Below the pieces are notes generated by a model. It was not told the origin of the DNA. It saw only the letters and a list, made by a program, of their open reading frames with translations, and did not search any database. Shown piece after piece: positions 1 through 8,003 of a stretch of 18,670 nucleotides of DNA. How positions within the stretch are numbered: position 1 is the stretch's first letter; every line of letters begins with the position of its first letter. A program made the position numbers and the translations under genes. The stretch is from TC-15 sp034437275 (lineage in GTDB: Bacteria > Chloroflexota > Anaerolineae > Aggregatilineales > Aggregatilineaceae), in contig DAOTUD010000097.1 in NCBI GenBank assembly GCA_034437275.1, positions 1 through 18,670 on the forward strand, written 5' to 3'.

Positions 1-115
1 TTGCATATGCCGATCAACTGGCAAAAATAGCACTTCAATGCCCATCTTTGGAACTAAACCCGCCTTATTCGAGGGCTTGGCGATCTAAAAAAGCTGTTGA
101 CCAGTGCGAAATTTA
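1..115. other. left-edge segment, no supported gene
   Basis: This stretch is visibly richer in A/T than the rest of the window. Plus-strand frame 3 is open from base 3 to a TAG at 114-116 and reads as about 37 residues beginning AYADQLAKIA. It could be the C-terminal end of a gene entering from the left. Its third positions are mostly A or T, unlike every other gene here, so it may be non-coding or foreign DNA. No family was recognised. Confidence 0.2.
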
Positions 116-153
116 GCGGAAACTAAAGGGCATCGGAGTCCCCTTTATTCCGC
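116..153. terminator. hairpin overlapping the M42 peptidase stop codon
   Basis: GCGGAA (116-121) pairs with TTCCGC (148-153), and TAAAGGG (124-130) pairs with CCCTTTA (141-147). A 2-base bulge (122-123) interrupts the stem and the loop is 10 bases, giving 13 base pairs in all. The peptidase stop codon (147-145, minus strand) is inside the stem. A TAG ending a plus-strand frame (114-116) abuts the other side, so the element could act in both directions. Downstream on the minus strand comes TAAATTT, only a weak U-tract. Termination is inferred from shape and position. Confidence 0.55.
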
Positions 154-1191
154 CAGCATATACCGCGCGATAAGCTGCGCGCTGTGGGTCAGGCTGTCAG
201 TGTGCGTGCGTTCGTAAGCGTGTGAGGCATCGACGCCCGGCCCGAGGAGCGCCACCTGCGCGGTGCCGCCGGCCCGCCAGTAAACCTCGCCGTCCGAGGC
301 GTAGTGCGGGTAAATGTCCGTCTTGTACGGAATTTCATGCGCGTCGGCCAGGTCGTACAGCTTGCGCGTCAACTCATAATGATAGGGGCCGCCGGCATCT
401 TTGACGCAGATGCCCACGCTGAACTCATCCGAGTTTTGCCCCTCACCCACCGCCGCCATATCGACGGCCAGCAGTTCGTGGAGATTCGCCGGGAAGCCAT
501 GCGCGCCGCCGTGCCCAACCTCCTCGTAGTTGGCAATCAGCACGGTCACGGTTTGCGCCGGGCGCAGGTTGGCATCCCGGAGCGCCTTAAACGCGCTGTA
601 AATGGCCGCCACCCCGGCCTTATCGTCCAGATGGCGGGAGCGAATGAATCCGGTATCGGTCACCTCGACGCGCGGATCGAGGAACACAAAATCGCCGACC
701 TCGACCCCCAATTTGCGCGTGTCGTCGGCGCTGCTCACGCGCGCATCCAGGCGCACTTCCATCGTGTCCTGAGTGCGCTTGGCGGTACGGGCGTCGCGGT
801 GAATGTGAACGCTGGCCTTGACCGGCACAACTGTTCCCCGGTAGCGTTGGCCGGAACGGGTCTGCACGGTGACGCCTTCAAACTCGACCGCGTTCCACAT
901 AAACCCGCCCAGCATCGACAGCTTCAAGCGGCCACTGCCTTTGATCTCTTTGACCATCAGCCCCAGCGTGTCGATGTGCGCTGTCAGGCCGCGCGGCGCG
1001 GCGTCTTGCTCGCCGGGCCAGGTGACGATCAGCGCGCCTTTGGGCGTGTGCGTGATGACCAAGCCCCCGATATCCAGCGCGGCAAAGGCGTCCTCAACAT
1101 AGGTCACCGCCTCGGCATGGTAGCCGGTTGGGCTGGGCGTGTTTAATAACCCTACCAAAAAATCAACGATATGATCGGTGTCAACGTTCAT
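145..1191 (-). CDS. M42 family zinc aminopeptidase / endoglucanase-like peptidase
   Basis: This is a cytosolic di-metal aminopeptidase of the M42 (TET/FrvX/YsdC) family, which trims N-terminal residues from peptides. Numbered from the upstream-most ATG, the family metal ligands and base are all visible: H74 in AHIDTLG, D191 in HLDDKAG, the E225-E226 pair in YEEVGHGG, D246 in AVDMA, and H326 in ASHAYERTH. No signal peptide is seen. About 350 residues is the normal length. Three ATGs occur in tandem (1197, 1194, 1191). The only ribosome-binding-like sequence is an AGG directly before the first ATG, which lies 6 bases from the third, so 1191 (348 residues) is the preferred start. The gene is monocistronic and separated by 183 bases from the glycan operon on the same strand. 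Peptide substrate is not predictable. Confidence 0.93.
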   Translation of the reverse strand: MNVDTDHIVDFLVGLLNTPSPTGYHAEAVTYVEDAFAALDIGGLVITHTPKGALIVTWPGEQDAAPRGLTAHIDTLGLMVKEIKGSGRLKLSMLGGFMWNAVEFEGVTVQTRSGQRYRGTVVPVKASVHIHRDARTAKRTQDTMEVRLDARVSSADDTRKLGVEVGDFVFLDPRVEVTDTGFIRSRHLDDKAGVAAIYSAFKALRDANLRPAQTVTVLIANYEEVGHGGAHGFPANLHELLAVDMAAVGEGQNSDEFSVGICVKDAGGPYHYELTRKLYDLADAHEIPYKTDIYPHYASDGEVYWRAGGTAQVALLGPGVDASHAYERTHTDSLTHSAQLIARYMLAE

Positions 1192-1224
1192 CATCATCCT
1201 GAGTTGAGAAAACCATAGGTTCGG

Positions 1225-1230
1225 AGTATA
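1225..1230 (-). promoter_or_regulatory. -10-like element upstream of the M42 peptidase
   Basis: The minus strand reads TATACT (1230 to 1225), matching TATAAT at 5 of 6 positions, about 33 bases before the preferred ATG. No convincing -35 lies at 16-18 bases. The same TATACTC string forms the -10 candidate of the glycan operon. Confidence 0.35.
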
Positions 1231-1344
1231 GCATGTCTGATAAAACCCGTACCACTATCAAGGGAGCAGCAACTTCGGCGGCTGCCCCATGCTTTGCAGG
1301 TGGCGCGATTGTTCACGGCCCAGGGGGCTGATGGGTTGTGCGTT

Positions 1345-1363
1345 AGGGGCCGGCGCTGGCCCT
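1345..1363 (-). terminator. weak hairpin after the glycan operon
   Basis: GGGCC (1347-1351) and GGCCC (1358-1362) form a 5-bp GC stem with a 6-base loop, about 20 bases past the last operon stop codon. There is no U-tract. It lies in the 1198-1380 gap, which otherwise holds only the -10 candidate. A terminator is expected here because the next gene on this strand appears to be separately transcribed, but the structure is weak. Confidence 0.25.
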
Positions 1364-1380
1364 GGATTGACTGGGCATGC

Positions 1381-3810
1381 TCACTCGACGGTGATGGTCG
1401 TCAACACGACGTGCTGGCCAATGCCTGCGCCCGTCGCAGCCGTCACCGGCAGCCGGTTCCCCGGGGCGGGCTGCTGCCACCAGTACAGCACCACCCATAG
1501 CTCGTAGGTCCCCGGTGGAACCGTTGCCGGGATGAGCAGGCCGTGATTGTCGCGGTAGAACGCGCCGGGCCGCCAGGTAGCGGTGTTCTCAAAGTAGTTC
1601 ACCGGGAACGAATTTCGGTCGGCCAGCAGCGCGCCATCCGGCGACATCAGGAATAAGCCAACCGTATAGGGGCGCGGGACGGAGCTTACAGCCTCCCACA
1701 GCAGCGACACCGGCACGACATCGCCAGGGGCATGCACCGTCCTGCCGGGCACGTCATAACCGACCAGCCGCAGGCTGTCACCGAACACAGCCTCCACGCG
1801 CTGCGCAGGCCACACGCTCTGCGGAGCGGGCGTCATCTCGAACAGCACGGCGCGTGCCAGTGATTGGCCGGGAAACCGTGCCTCGTCCGACGGGGGCACT
1901 TCGGTCACCGGGAAATAGTGCCGCGACAGATAGTGCTCCACAGGACGGATCGAGCCGGTCAGATGTCGCCCGCTGTTCAACACCAACCACAAACGATCAT
2001 GCTGGCGCGCTAAGGCGGCCAGAATCAAGGTATCGGACAAATGAAGGCGTTGGTTCGGATCCGCCGAAACGACCGCGAGCGCCTGCTCGACGGTCGCGCG
2101 CTGGCCCGGCGACTGCGGGAGAGTATACACCACCGCGTCGCGCATTTTGTAGTAGTTCATGAAAAACTCGTTATAGGTGAAGTCGTTGAGCACGACGACA
2201 TCATCCGGCTGGAGATCCTGCTCAAGCTGCGCCAGCAGATTCCGTGCGGGTGTGAAGTCGCCGTAATAGCGCGGATCGTAGCGAATCGCGCGAATCCCGC
2301 CCCACAGCACAAACCCCGCCAACAGCGTTAACCCGCCGGCAGTCAGGCTAACCGCGCGCCGCGATCCACGTTCTCGCCCGATCCACCAGCCCAGGCACGC
2401 CAACGCGGCCAACGCCAGGCCCAACGCCAACACTGGCAGCCACGCCGTATCGCCGACGGCATACTGCCAGGCCACGTCGACGCGCTGCTCTCCCAGCAAA
2501 TCAAACGCGACATACAGCGGTGACCAGCGGACATCCCATACGCCGTCTTGCCAGGAAACCCCCAGTGGATTCTCGGTCGCCAATACGCCGTAATAGGTTT
2601 TGACGTTCACTAAGGTGTAATCGGAGAGGGGCACCAACACCCCCAGCAGTTGCACGCCAACGCTGACCAGCATGACCGGCGCGATGGCCAGCCACCACCG
2701 GCGCGCTGCTTGCACACTGGCAAACACAGGCAGCAGCCACAACGCCAGGAACGGCGTCACCGGCACCAGATAACGCGCGCCCCAGCCCGTCCCCCCGTGC
2801 CAGTTGGGACCACGTATCAGCGCATAGCCCACCACAAAGCTCACCAGCATCACAGCGGGCACCGCCACTTCGCGCCGGCGGCGCTGCCGGATTAACTGCA
2901 CAATCCCAACGAAGCCAAGCAGCAAGACCGGCGAAAAGACCCAGATGCTCCGGCCTGGGCTGACCATATATCCCTTAAGGCCCTCCAGCGCTTCGGAAAT
3001 GTTGTTGCGCCCTTCTTCGATCCGGCGCGCAATTGCATAGCGGGAAGAATCCAGCCCCAGCAGTGTATCGGCATTGATGGCGACCAACAGCAGCACCAGC
3101 ACGCCGGCGAGGGTGATGGCGACAATGGCTGCCCTTCGGCGCGGGAGGCGGAACCATCGGACCGGCATACTTACTACGACGATCACCGGCCAGGCCAGGA
3201 AAAAGGCTTCTTTTGTGAACAGCGAGGCGACAAACGCCAATCCAAACGCCGCCATGAACCACACCGGCAGCTTTCCGGCTTCCAGCCGGCGGCGCACCTG
3301 CAGGATGAAGTACACGCTGAGCAGCGTCAACAGGGTAAATAATGGCTCCCGGAAAAATGTCCGGCTGTACGGCCAGGCGATGGTCCCCACGCCGAACGCC
3401 AGCGCTGCCAGCGCCGCAACACGCGCCCGGTAGCCGAGCGCCAGCCCATAGGCGTAGAGCACCCCTGCCGTCAACGCAGTAACCAGTACATTAAACAGCC
3501 AGACGGTATGCACCAGCCCAACATCTGGCAGCACCTCGCCCCCCCAAAACAGGGGCGTCGCCAGGATGGGCTGCATCGGCTCGGAGCCAAGCGACGGCAC
3601 CAGCGGATGTTTTAGATTGAGGGGGGGATAGGCGTCAAACTCGTAATTGACGCGCAGATTGCCGCGCCGGGCCATGCTCTCTGTCGCATCGAACAGGAAC
3701 CACTCATCGCGGCTGATCGCGTAGCCATTGAACGTAAAGAAATACACACCGATCAAGAACACGACCAGCGAAATGCCAATCGCCAGCCGTCGCCAGTCAG
3801 AGTCAGTCAT
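1381..3810 (-). CDS. polytopic GT-C (PMT/ArnT-like, GT39-type) membrane protein with extracytoplasmic C-terminal domain
   Basis: This 809-residue membrane protein probably transfers a sugar from a polyprenyl-phosphate donor on the outer face of the membrane. It starts with a membrane segment (about residues 9-28) followed by the SRDEW motif (D35-E36), matching the acidic pair in the first outer loop of GT-C enzymes. R154-E155 in FFREPL resembles a second conserved loop. Roughly ten more hydrophobic segments follow to about residue 500. The last 300 residues are soluble: an alpha/beta-like part with VVVLNDFTYNE, then a beta-rich part from about residue 670 with LRLVGYD and PGTYELWV, the pattern of carbohydrate-binding or Ig-like folds. 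The start overlaps the upstream stop as ATGA, indicating translational coupling. It is the last gene of the operon. Exact donor and acceptor are unknown. Confidence 0.8.
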   Translation of the reverse strand: MTDSDWRRLAIGISLVVFLIGVYFFTFNGYAISRDEWFLFDATESMARRGNLRVNYEFDAYPPLNLKHPLVPSLGSEPMQPILATPLFWGGEVLPDVGLVHTVWLFNVLVTALTAGVLYAYGLALGYRARVAALAALAFGVGTIAWPYSRTFFREPLFTLLTLLSVYFILQVRRRLEAGKLPVWFMAAFGLAFVASLFTKEAFFLAWPVIVVVSMPVRWFRLPRRRAAIVAITLAGVLVLLLVAINADTLLGLDSSRYAIARRIEEGRNNISEALEGLKGYMVSPGRSIWVFSPVLLLGFVGIVQLIRQRRRREVAVPAVMLVSFVVGYALIRGPNWHGGTGWGARYLVPVTPFLALWLLPVFASVQAARRWWLAIAPVMLVSVGVQLLGVLVPLSDYTLVNVKTYYGVLATENPLGVSWQDGVWDVRWSPLYVAFDLLGEQRVDVAWQYAVGDTAWLPVLALGLALAALACLGWWIGRERGSRRAVSLTAGGLTLLAGFVLWGGIRAIRYDPRYYGDFTPARNLLAQLEQDLQPDDVVVLNDFTYNEFFMNYYKMRDAVVYTLPQSPGQRATVEQALAVVSADPNQRLHLSDTLILAALARQHDRLWLVLNSGRHLTGSIRPVEHYLSRHYFPVTEVPPSDEARFPGQSLARAVLFEMTPAPQSVWPAQRVEAVFGDSLRLVGYDVPGRTVHAPGDVVPVSLLWEAVSSVPRPYTVGLFLMSPDGALLADRNSFPVNYFENTATWRPGAFYRDNHGLLIPATVPPGTYELWVVLYWWQQPAPGNRLPVTAATGAGIGQHVVLTTITVE

Positions 3811-4973
3811 CGCTTGGTTTCCAACAAATGCCGGTACAACGTCGCTATGTCATCCGCCAGCCGGGCAATATCGTACTGCTGCAGCATCGCCCCCTGGATC
3901 ACGTCCTGGTCACGGGCAGGCTCGCGGATTGCCTGCCGGACGGCGGCGGCCAATGCGTCGGGATCGTCCGGCGGCACCAGCGCGCCATACGCCCCCTGTG
4001 CCAACAGGTCTGGCACCCCCCCGACCGCCGTCGACACCACCGGCACCCCGGCGGCCAGCGCCTGAATCACCGAGGTCGGGGTGCCTTCATTATCCGACGA
4101 GATCACCAGCAGGTCCAGATCGCTGTACACGCCGGGCAGATCGGTCAGGAAGCCGGTAAACGTCACCGCGTCGCGCAAGCCAAGCGCATCAACCTGTGCT
4201 TCGGTTGTGGCGCGCGCCTCACCATCCCCCACAATCACGAAATGCGCCGCGGGTACCGCACGCCGCACGCGCTGCGCCATCGCCAGAAACAAGCCGTGAT
4301 TCTTGATGGGCACGATACGCCCCACGCTGCCGACCAGCGGCGCATCCGGCGAGATGCCAAAACGCTCGCGGAACGTCATCTGCCGGCGCGGCGTGTCGGC
4401 GAAGGGCTGCAAATCCAGCCCCAACGGCACCACAGCAAATTTCTCTGGCGGGGCAATGCGGTAGGTGTGGACCAGTTCATCCTTCAGCGCCGGGCTGATG
4501 GTGATCAACCGGTCGGACAGGCGCGCGGCGAAGCGTTCTAACGCGAGAAACAGGCGCGTTTTGGCCGGTCTAAAGTAGCCCTGGAAGACGTGCCCGTGAA
4601 AGGTATGCACGCGCACCGGTACCCGCGCCAGCCATGCCGCCAGCCGCCCGACAAAGCCCGCCTTGGCGGTATGGGTATGCACGATGTCGGGGCGCAGCTT
4701 GCGCATCAAGCGCCACAGCTTGAACAGCGTCACCATATCGCGCAGCGGCGACAGCGCGCGCCCCAACTCCGCGATATACACCGGCTCGACGTCGTGTTCT
4801 GCCGCCAGGTAGGCCATGTCCCCCTCCTGAGGGCCGATGTGCCCGCAGACCAGCGTGCTCTCGAACGCGGGCGGGCCGAGGCGGGCCGTCAGCAGGCTGA
4901 CGTGGATGGCCGGGCCGCCTACATTCAGCCGGGCGATGATGCGCATAATGCGGATGGGCCGGTCGTCGGGCAT
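3807..4973 (-). CDS. GT4 family glycosyltransferase with altered EX7E motif
   Basis: This is a cytosolic GT-B fold glycosyltransferase (retaining, family GT4) of 388 residues from the chosen start. The N-terminal acceptor half contains RIIARLNVGGPA (11-22) and DIVHTHTAKAGF (96-107). The C-terminal nucleotide-sugar half contains VGSVGRIVPIKN (214-225) and SDNEGTP (293-299). The usual E-x7-E pair is E296 and position 304, but residue 304 is glutamine (codon CAG). An ATG 57 bases further upstream (5030) lies inside the preceding gene. The ATG at 4973 has GAGG about 8 bases upstream, overlapping the previous stop codon, and gives the family-typical N-terminus, so it is preferred. The gap to asnB is 8 bases. 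It probably adds a sugar to the lipid-linked glycan; linkage is not predictable. Confidence 0.9.
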   Translation of the reverse strand: MPDDRPIRIMRIIARLNVGGPAIHVSLLTARLGPPAFESTLVCGHIGPQEGDMAYLAAEHDVEPVYIAELGRALSPLRDMVTLFKLWRLMRKLRPDIVHTHTAKAGFVGRLAAWLARVPVRVHTFHGHVFQGYFRPAKTRLFLALERFAARLSDRLITISPALKDELVHTYRIAPPEKFAVVPLGLDLQPFADTPRRQMTFRERFGISPDAPLVGSVGRIVPIKNHGLFLAMAQRVRRAVPAAHFVIVGDGEARATTEAQVDALGLRDAVTFTGFLTDLPGVYSDLDLLVISSDNEGTPTSVIQALAAGVPVVSTAVGGVPDLLAQGAYGALVPPDDPDALAAAVRQAIREPARDQDVIQGAMLQQYDIARLADDIATLYRHLLETKR

Positions 4974-4981
4974 AGCGTTCC

Positions 4982-6877
4982 TCACGGGGCAGCCGGTTGG
5001 GGCGGGTCGATAAACAGGCGGTGCCACCACTCGAAGGTGAGCAGCGTCCAGATGCGCGCGCCGTGATCGCGGTGGCCGCGTGTGTGCGCGTCGAGCAACG
5101 CCTGCACCGTCCCGGCGTCGAAATAGCCGCGCGCCAGCGTCGCCGGGTCGAGCAGCACCTCGTGCGCGTAGCCGCGCAAATCCTCGCGGAACCAGCGCCC
5201 GACCGGCACGCCAAACCCGTGCTTGGGACGATGAATGATATCATCCGGCAGCACACCCGCCGCCGCTTCCTTCAGAATGTGCTTGGTCACGCCCCCGCGC
5301 AGCTTCAGGTTGGACGGCATACGCGCCGCCAGTTCGACCAGCTTGTGATCGAGGAACGGGGCGCGTGCCTCCAGCGACACCGCCATGCTCGACCGGTCGG
5401 CTTTGATCAACAGGTCGTCGGGCAGATAGGTCGCCAGGTTCACGTCCAGCAGTTGGGCGATAAAATCGCGCGGGTCACCGGGATCGAACAGCGCCGCGAA
5501 GTGGTCGGTCGGCGCGTGGGCGGAGGTGCCGTCAACCAGCGCCGCGATCAGGTCATCGCTGAACACACGCACCCACGAGAAATACGCTGCCGGCGGCAGC
5601 AGTGCCGCACCGGAAACAAAACGCCGCGCCCGCCGCGCGATCCCGCGATAGGACGTCGCTTCGGGCAGCGCATTAACTATCGCGGCGATCCCCGCGCGCA
5701 CGACGCCCGGCACCTGCCGGTAACGGGCCGCCAACTGCGCCGCGTGAAAGCGTTCGTACCCGGCGAACAGTTCGTCGCCGCCGTCGCCGGTCAGCGCGAC
5801 CGTGACGTGATCGCGCGTCAGTTTACTGACCATGTAGGTCGGGATCGCGGACGAATCGGCGAACGGCTGATCGTGGTGCCACACCAGCAGCGGCAGCAGT
5901 TCGATGGCATCCGGTTCGACGATAAACTCGTGGTGATCGGTCCCCAACACAGCCGCCACCCGGCGCGCGTGGATTGTTTCATCGAAGGACTGCTCGCCGG
6001 CAAACCCGATGGCAAACGTTTTGACTCGTTCCGAGGTATGCCGCGCCATATAAGCGGCGATCAAACTGCTGTCCAGTCCCCCACTCAGGAACGCCCCCAG
6101 CGGCACATCACTCAGCAGGCGCAGCCGCACCGCGTCTTCCAGCGTGGCGCGCAGTTCATCCAGGTACGCGGCGCTCTGCGCTGCCGCGTCGTGCCCGGCG
6201 AATGCCGGCGGCGTCCAGTAGGCGCGCGTGGTGATCGCCTCATCCCGGTACACCAGTTGATGTCCCGGCGGCAACATGCGGATATCCGCGAAGAACGTCA
6301 GCGGGGCCGGCACATAACCGTAGGCCAGCAGCAGCGGCGTCAACTCACGCGCCGGGCGGCGCGGCACCGCCGGATGTTGCAGCAGCGCCTTGATCTCCGA
6401 AGCAAAAATGAGCTGTGTATCGTCCTGGTAGTAATACAGCGGCTTTTGCCCCAACCGATCCCGGGCCAGCACCAGCGTGCGCCGGGATGCATCCCACAAC
6501 GCCAGCGCAAACATCCCGCGCAGATGGTCCACAAAATCCAGGTCATGCTGGCGGTACAACGCGATCACGGCCTCGGCATCCGAGCCGGACCGGAACGTGT
6601 GCCCCTGGGCCGCGAGCGTGCGGCGCAGCTCCGGGTAATTGTAGGCTTCCCCGTTGTAAGCCAGCGTGATCGCACCGTCTGCGCTCTGCATAGGCAGCGA
6701 TCCCTCCGGCGACAGGTCCAGGATCGCCAGGCGGCGGTTGCCCAGCCCGCACATGCCTTCAAGCTGCACCGCGCCTTGATCGGGGCCGCGATGCACGAGC
6801 GTGCCGTTCATCGCCTCCAGCACTGGGCGCGATACCGGCGCGCCGTCCAGGCTAAGAACGCCGCACAAGCCACACAT
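4982..6877 (-). CDS. asnB: asparagine synthase (glutamine-hydrolysing)-type amidotransferase
   Basis: This 631-residue two-domain enzyme releases ammonia from glutamine and uses it to amidate an ATP-activated carboxylate. The Ntn-type glutaminase domain starts directly at Cys2 after Met1 (MCGLCG), with RGPD at 30-33, YNGEAYN at 74-80 and SGSDAEAV at 97-104. The synthetase domain carries the PP-loop SGGLDS (265-270) and TGDGGDELFAGYER further on. All key residues look intact and the length is normal. The start shares one base with the preceding stop (TGATG). AsnB homologues are frequent inside exopolysaccharide clusters, so in this position the enzyme may amidate a uronic acid or another glycan carboxylate. 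Ordinary asparagine synthesis cannot be excluded, as sequence alone does not separate the two. Confidence 0.92.
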   Translation of the reverse strand: MCGLCGVLSLDGAPVSRPVLEAMNGTLVHRGPDQGAVQLEGMCGLGNRRLAILDLSPEGSLPMQSADGAITLAYNGEAYNYPELRRTLAAQGHTFRSGSDAEAVIALYRQHDLDFVDHLRGMFALALWDASRRTLVLARDRLGQKPLYYYQDDTQLIFASEIKALLQHPAVPRRPARELTPLLLAYGYVPAPLTFFADIRMLPPGHQLVYRDEAITTRAYWTPPAFAGHDAAAQSAAYLDELRATLEDAVRLRLLSDVPLGAFLSGGLDSSLIAAYMARHTSERVKTFAIGFAGEQSFDETIHARRVAAVLGTDHHEFIVEPDAIELLPLLVWHHDQPFADSSAIPTYMVSKLTRDHVTVALTGDGGDELFAGYERFHAAQLAARYRQVPGVVRAGIAAIVNALPEATSYRGIARRARRFVSGAALLPPAAYFSWVRVFSDDLIAALVDGTSAHAPTDHFAALFDPGDPRDFIAQLLDVNLATYLPDDLLIKADRSSMAVSLEARAPFLDHKLVELAARMPSNLKLRGGVTKHILKEAAAGVLPDDIIHRPKHGFGVPVGRWFREDLRGYAHEVLLDPATLARGYFDAGTVQALLDAHTRGHRDHGARIWTLLTFEWWHRLFIDPPQPAAP

Positions 6878-8001
6878 CAGGCGTTGGCTCCCAGCGCGCG
6901 GTACAGGGCCAGCGTGCGCTCCGCCATCGCCGCGACGGTGAACTGGGCCTCCAGGCGGCGGCGACCGTTAACGCCGCGCTGGCGCAGTTCCGCCGGATCG
7001 TTCAACGCTTCCTGCAACGCCACCGCGACGGCATCCGCAGCACGCGGCGGGACCAGCCAGCCGGTTTCGCCATCGACGACGACTTCCGGGATCGCGCTGA
7101 CCCGCGTGCTGATGACCGGCACCTTCAGCGCCATTGCCTCCAGGAACACGATCCCGAAACCCTCCCACAGCGACGGGGCCAGCAGCACGTCCAACGCGGA
7201 CATGATCGCGCGGGCGTCGCTGCGCCAGCCCAGGAAATGCACCCGTCCGGCAATTCCCAACGCCCGTGCCTCGGCCTGGAGCGCCGCCTGCTGCTCGCCC
7301 TCCCCGGCGATGACGTAGTGCGCTTCGGGGACCTGCGCGACGACCTGGGCGAAGCCCTGCAAGCCATAGCGCAGCCCTTTTTGCTCGATCAGCCGGCACA
7401 CCGAGCCAACGATCAGCGCGTCGGGGGGCAGCCCCAACGCCGCCAGGAGTTCGGTCCGTGCCCCGGCGGGCGCGTCAACCTCGCCGGGATCAAGCCCGTA
7501 GTGGATGGTATGTATCTTATCAGGGGCGACGCCCTCGACCTGGATACTGAACTGCCGAATGGCCTCGGAAATGGCGATCCCGGCATTCGTACGGCTCCAC
7601 AGCCAGCGGTGCAGCAGCCGCATGGGCAGCCTGCGCCGGAAGGCGTCGTCGTTGTGGCGAGAACTGAGCACCACCGGCACCCCCGCGCGCCGGGCCGTCG
7701 GGATGCCGTATACATCGGCGTGCAATAAGTGGGTATGTACAATATCAGGCGCAGCCGCGCGGAATTTTCGGACCAGCCGCCGCCATAGTCCCGGCTCCAG
7801 GTCGCGGTGAATCACAATCCGCTCGACCGGGATGCCGCGCGCCTCGGCGGCGTCGACGATGTCTTGCGACGGGTTGTCCGGCTCCACCATCATCCACAGC
7901 CGGGCGTCGACCCCCTGCGCGCGCAGTGCAGGCAGCAGCACCAACAGATGCGCTTCTGACCCGGCCAGGCGGACCATTTTGGACAGATGAACGACCACCA
8001 C
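6877..8001 (-). CDS. GT4 family glycosyltransferase
   Basis: This is a cytosolic GT-B glycosyltransferase of 374 residues. The N-terminal half begins with VVHLSKMVRLAGSE and has DIVHTHLLHADVYG (86-99). The C-terminal half has the nucleotide-sugar signature WEGFGIVFLEAM (279-290), with an intact E280-x7-E288 pair, followed by VPVISTRVSAIPEVV and DGETGWLVPP. The start codon is GTG at 8001, two bases after the TAG of the epimerase gene. The next ATG (codon 9) would remove the first beta strand, so GTG is preferred. The stop shares a base with the asnB ATG. It lies mid-operon and probably performs an early elongation step. Donor sugar is unknown; UDP-linked sugars made by the neighbouring epimerase are plausible. 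Confidence 0.92.
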   Translation of the reverse strand: MVVVHLSKMVRLAGSEAHLLVLLPALRAQGVDARLWMMVEPDNPSQDIVDAAEARGIPVERIVIHRDLEPGLWRRLVRKFRAAAPDIVHTHLLHADVYGIPTARRAGVPVVLSSRHNDDAFRRRLPMRLLHRWLWSRTNAGIAISEAIRQFSIQVEGVAPDKIHTIHYGLDPGEVDAPAGARTELLAALGLPPDALIVGSVCRLIEQKGLRYGLQGFAQVVAQVPEAHYVIAGEGEQQAALQAEARALGIAGRVHFLGWRSDARAIMSALDVLLAPSLWEGFGIVFLEAMALKVPVISTRVSAIPEVVVDGETGWLVPPRAADAVAVALQEALNDPAELRQRGVNGRRRLEAQFTVAAMAERTLALYRALGANA

Positions 8002-8003
8002 GC

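Noticed and set aside
304..1146. Long plus-strand open frame of 280 codons
   Set aside because: It is antisense to the M42 peptidase, whose metal ligands are all present; the mirror frame is open because of high GC and shows no recognisable motif.
4974..5030. Upstream ATG for the second GT4 gene
   Set aside because: It would place 19 non-conserved residues inside asnB; the ATG at 4973 has a ribosome-binding site and the expected N-terminus.
4997..7318. 773-codon plus-strand open frame
   Set aside because: It lies antisense to asnB and the GT4 gene. Its Arg/Gln/His-rich translation is typical of the complement of GC-rich coding DNA, and it crosses two well-supported genes.
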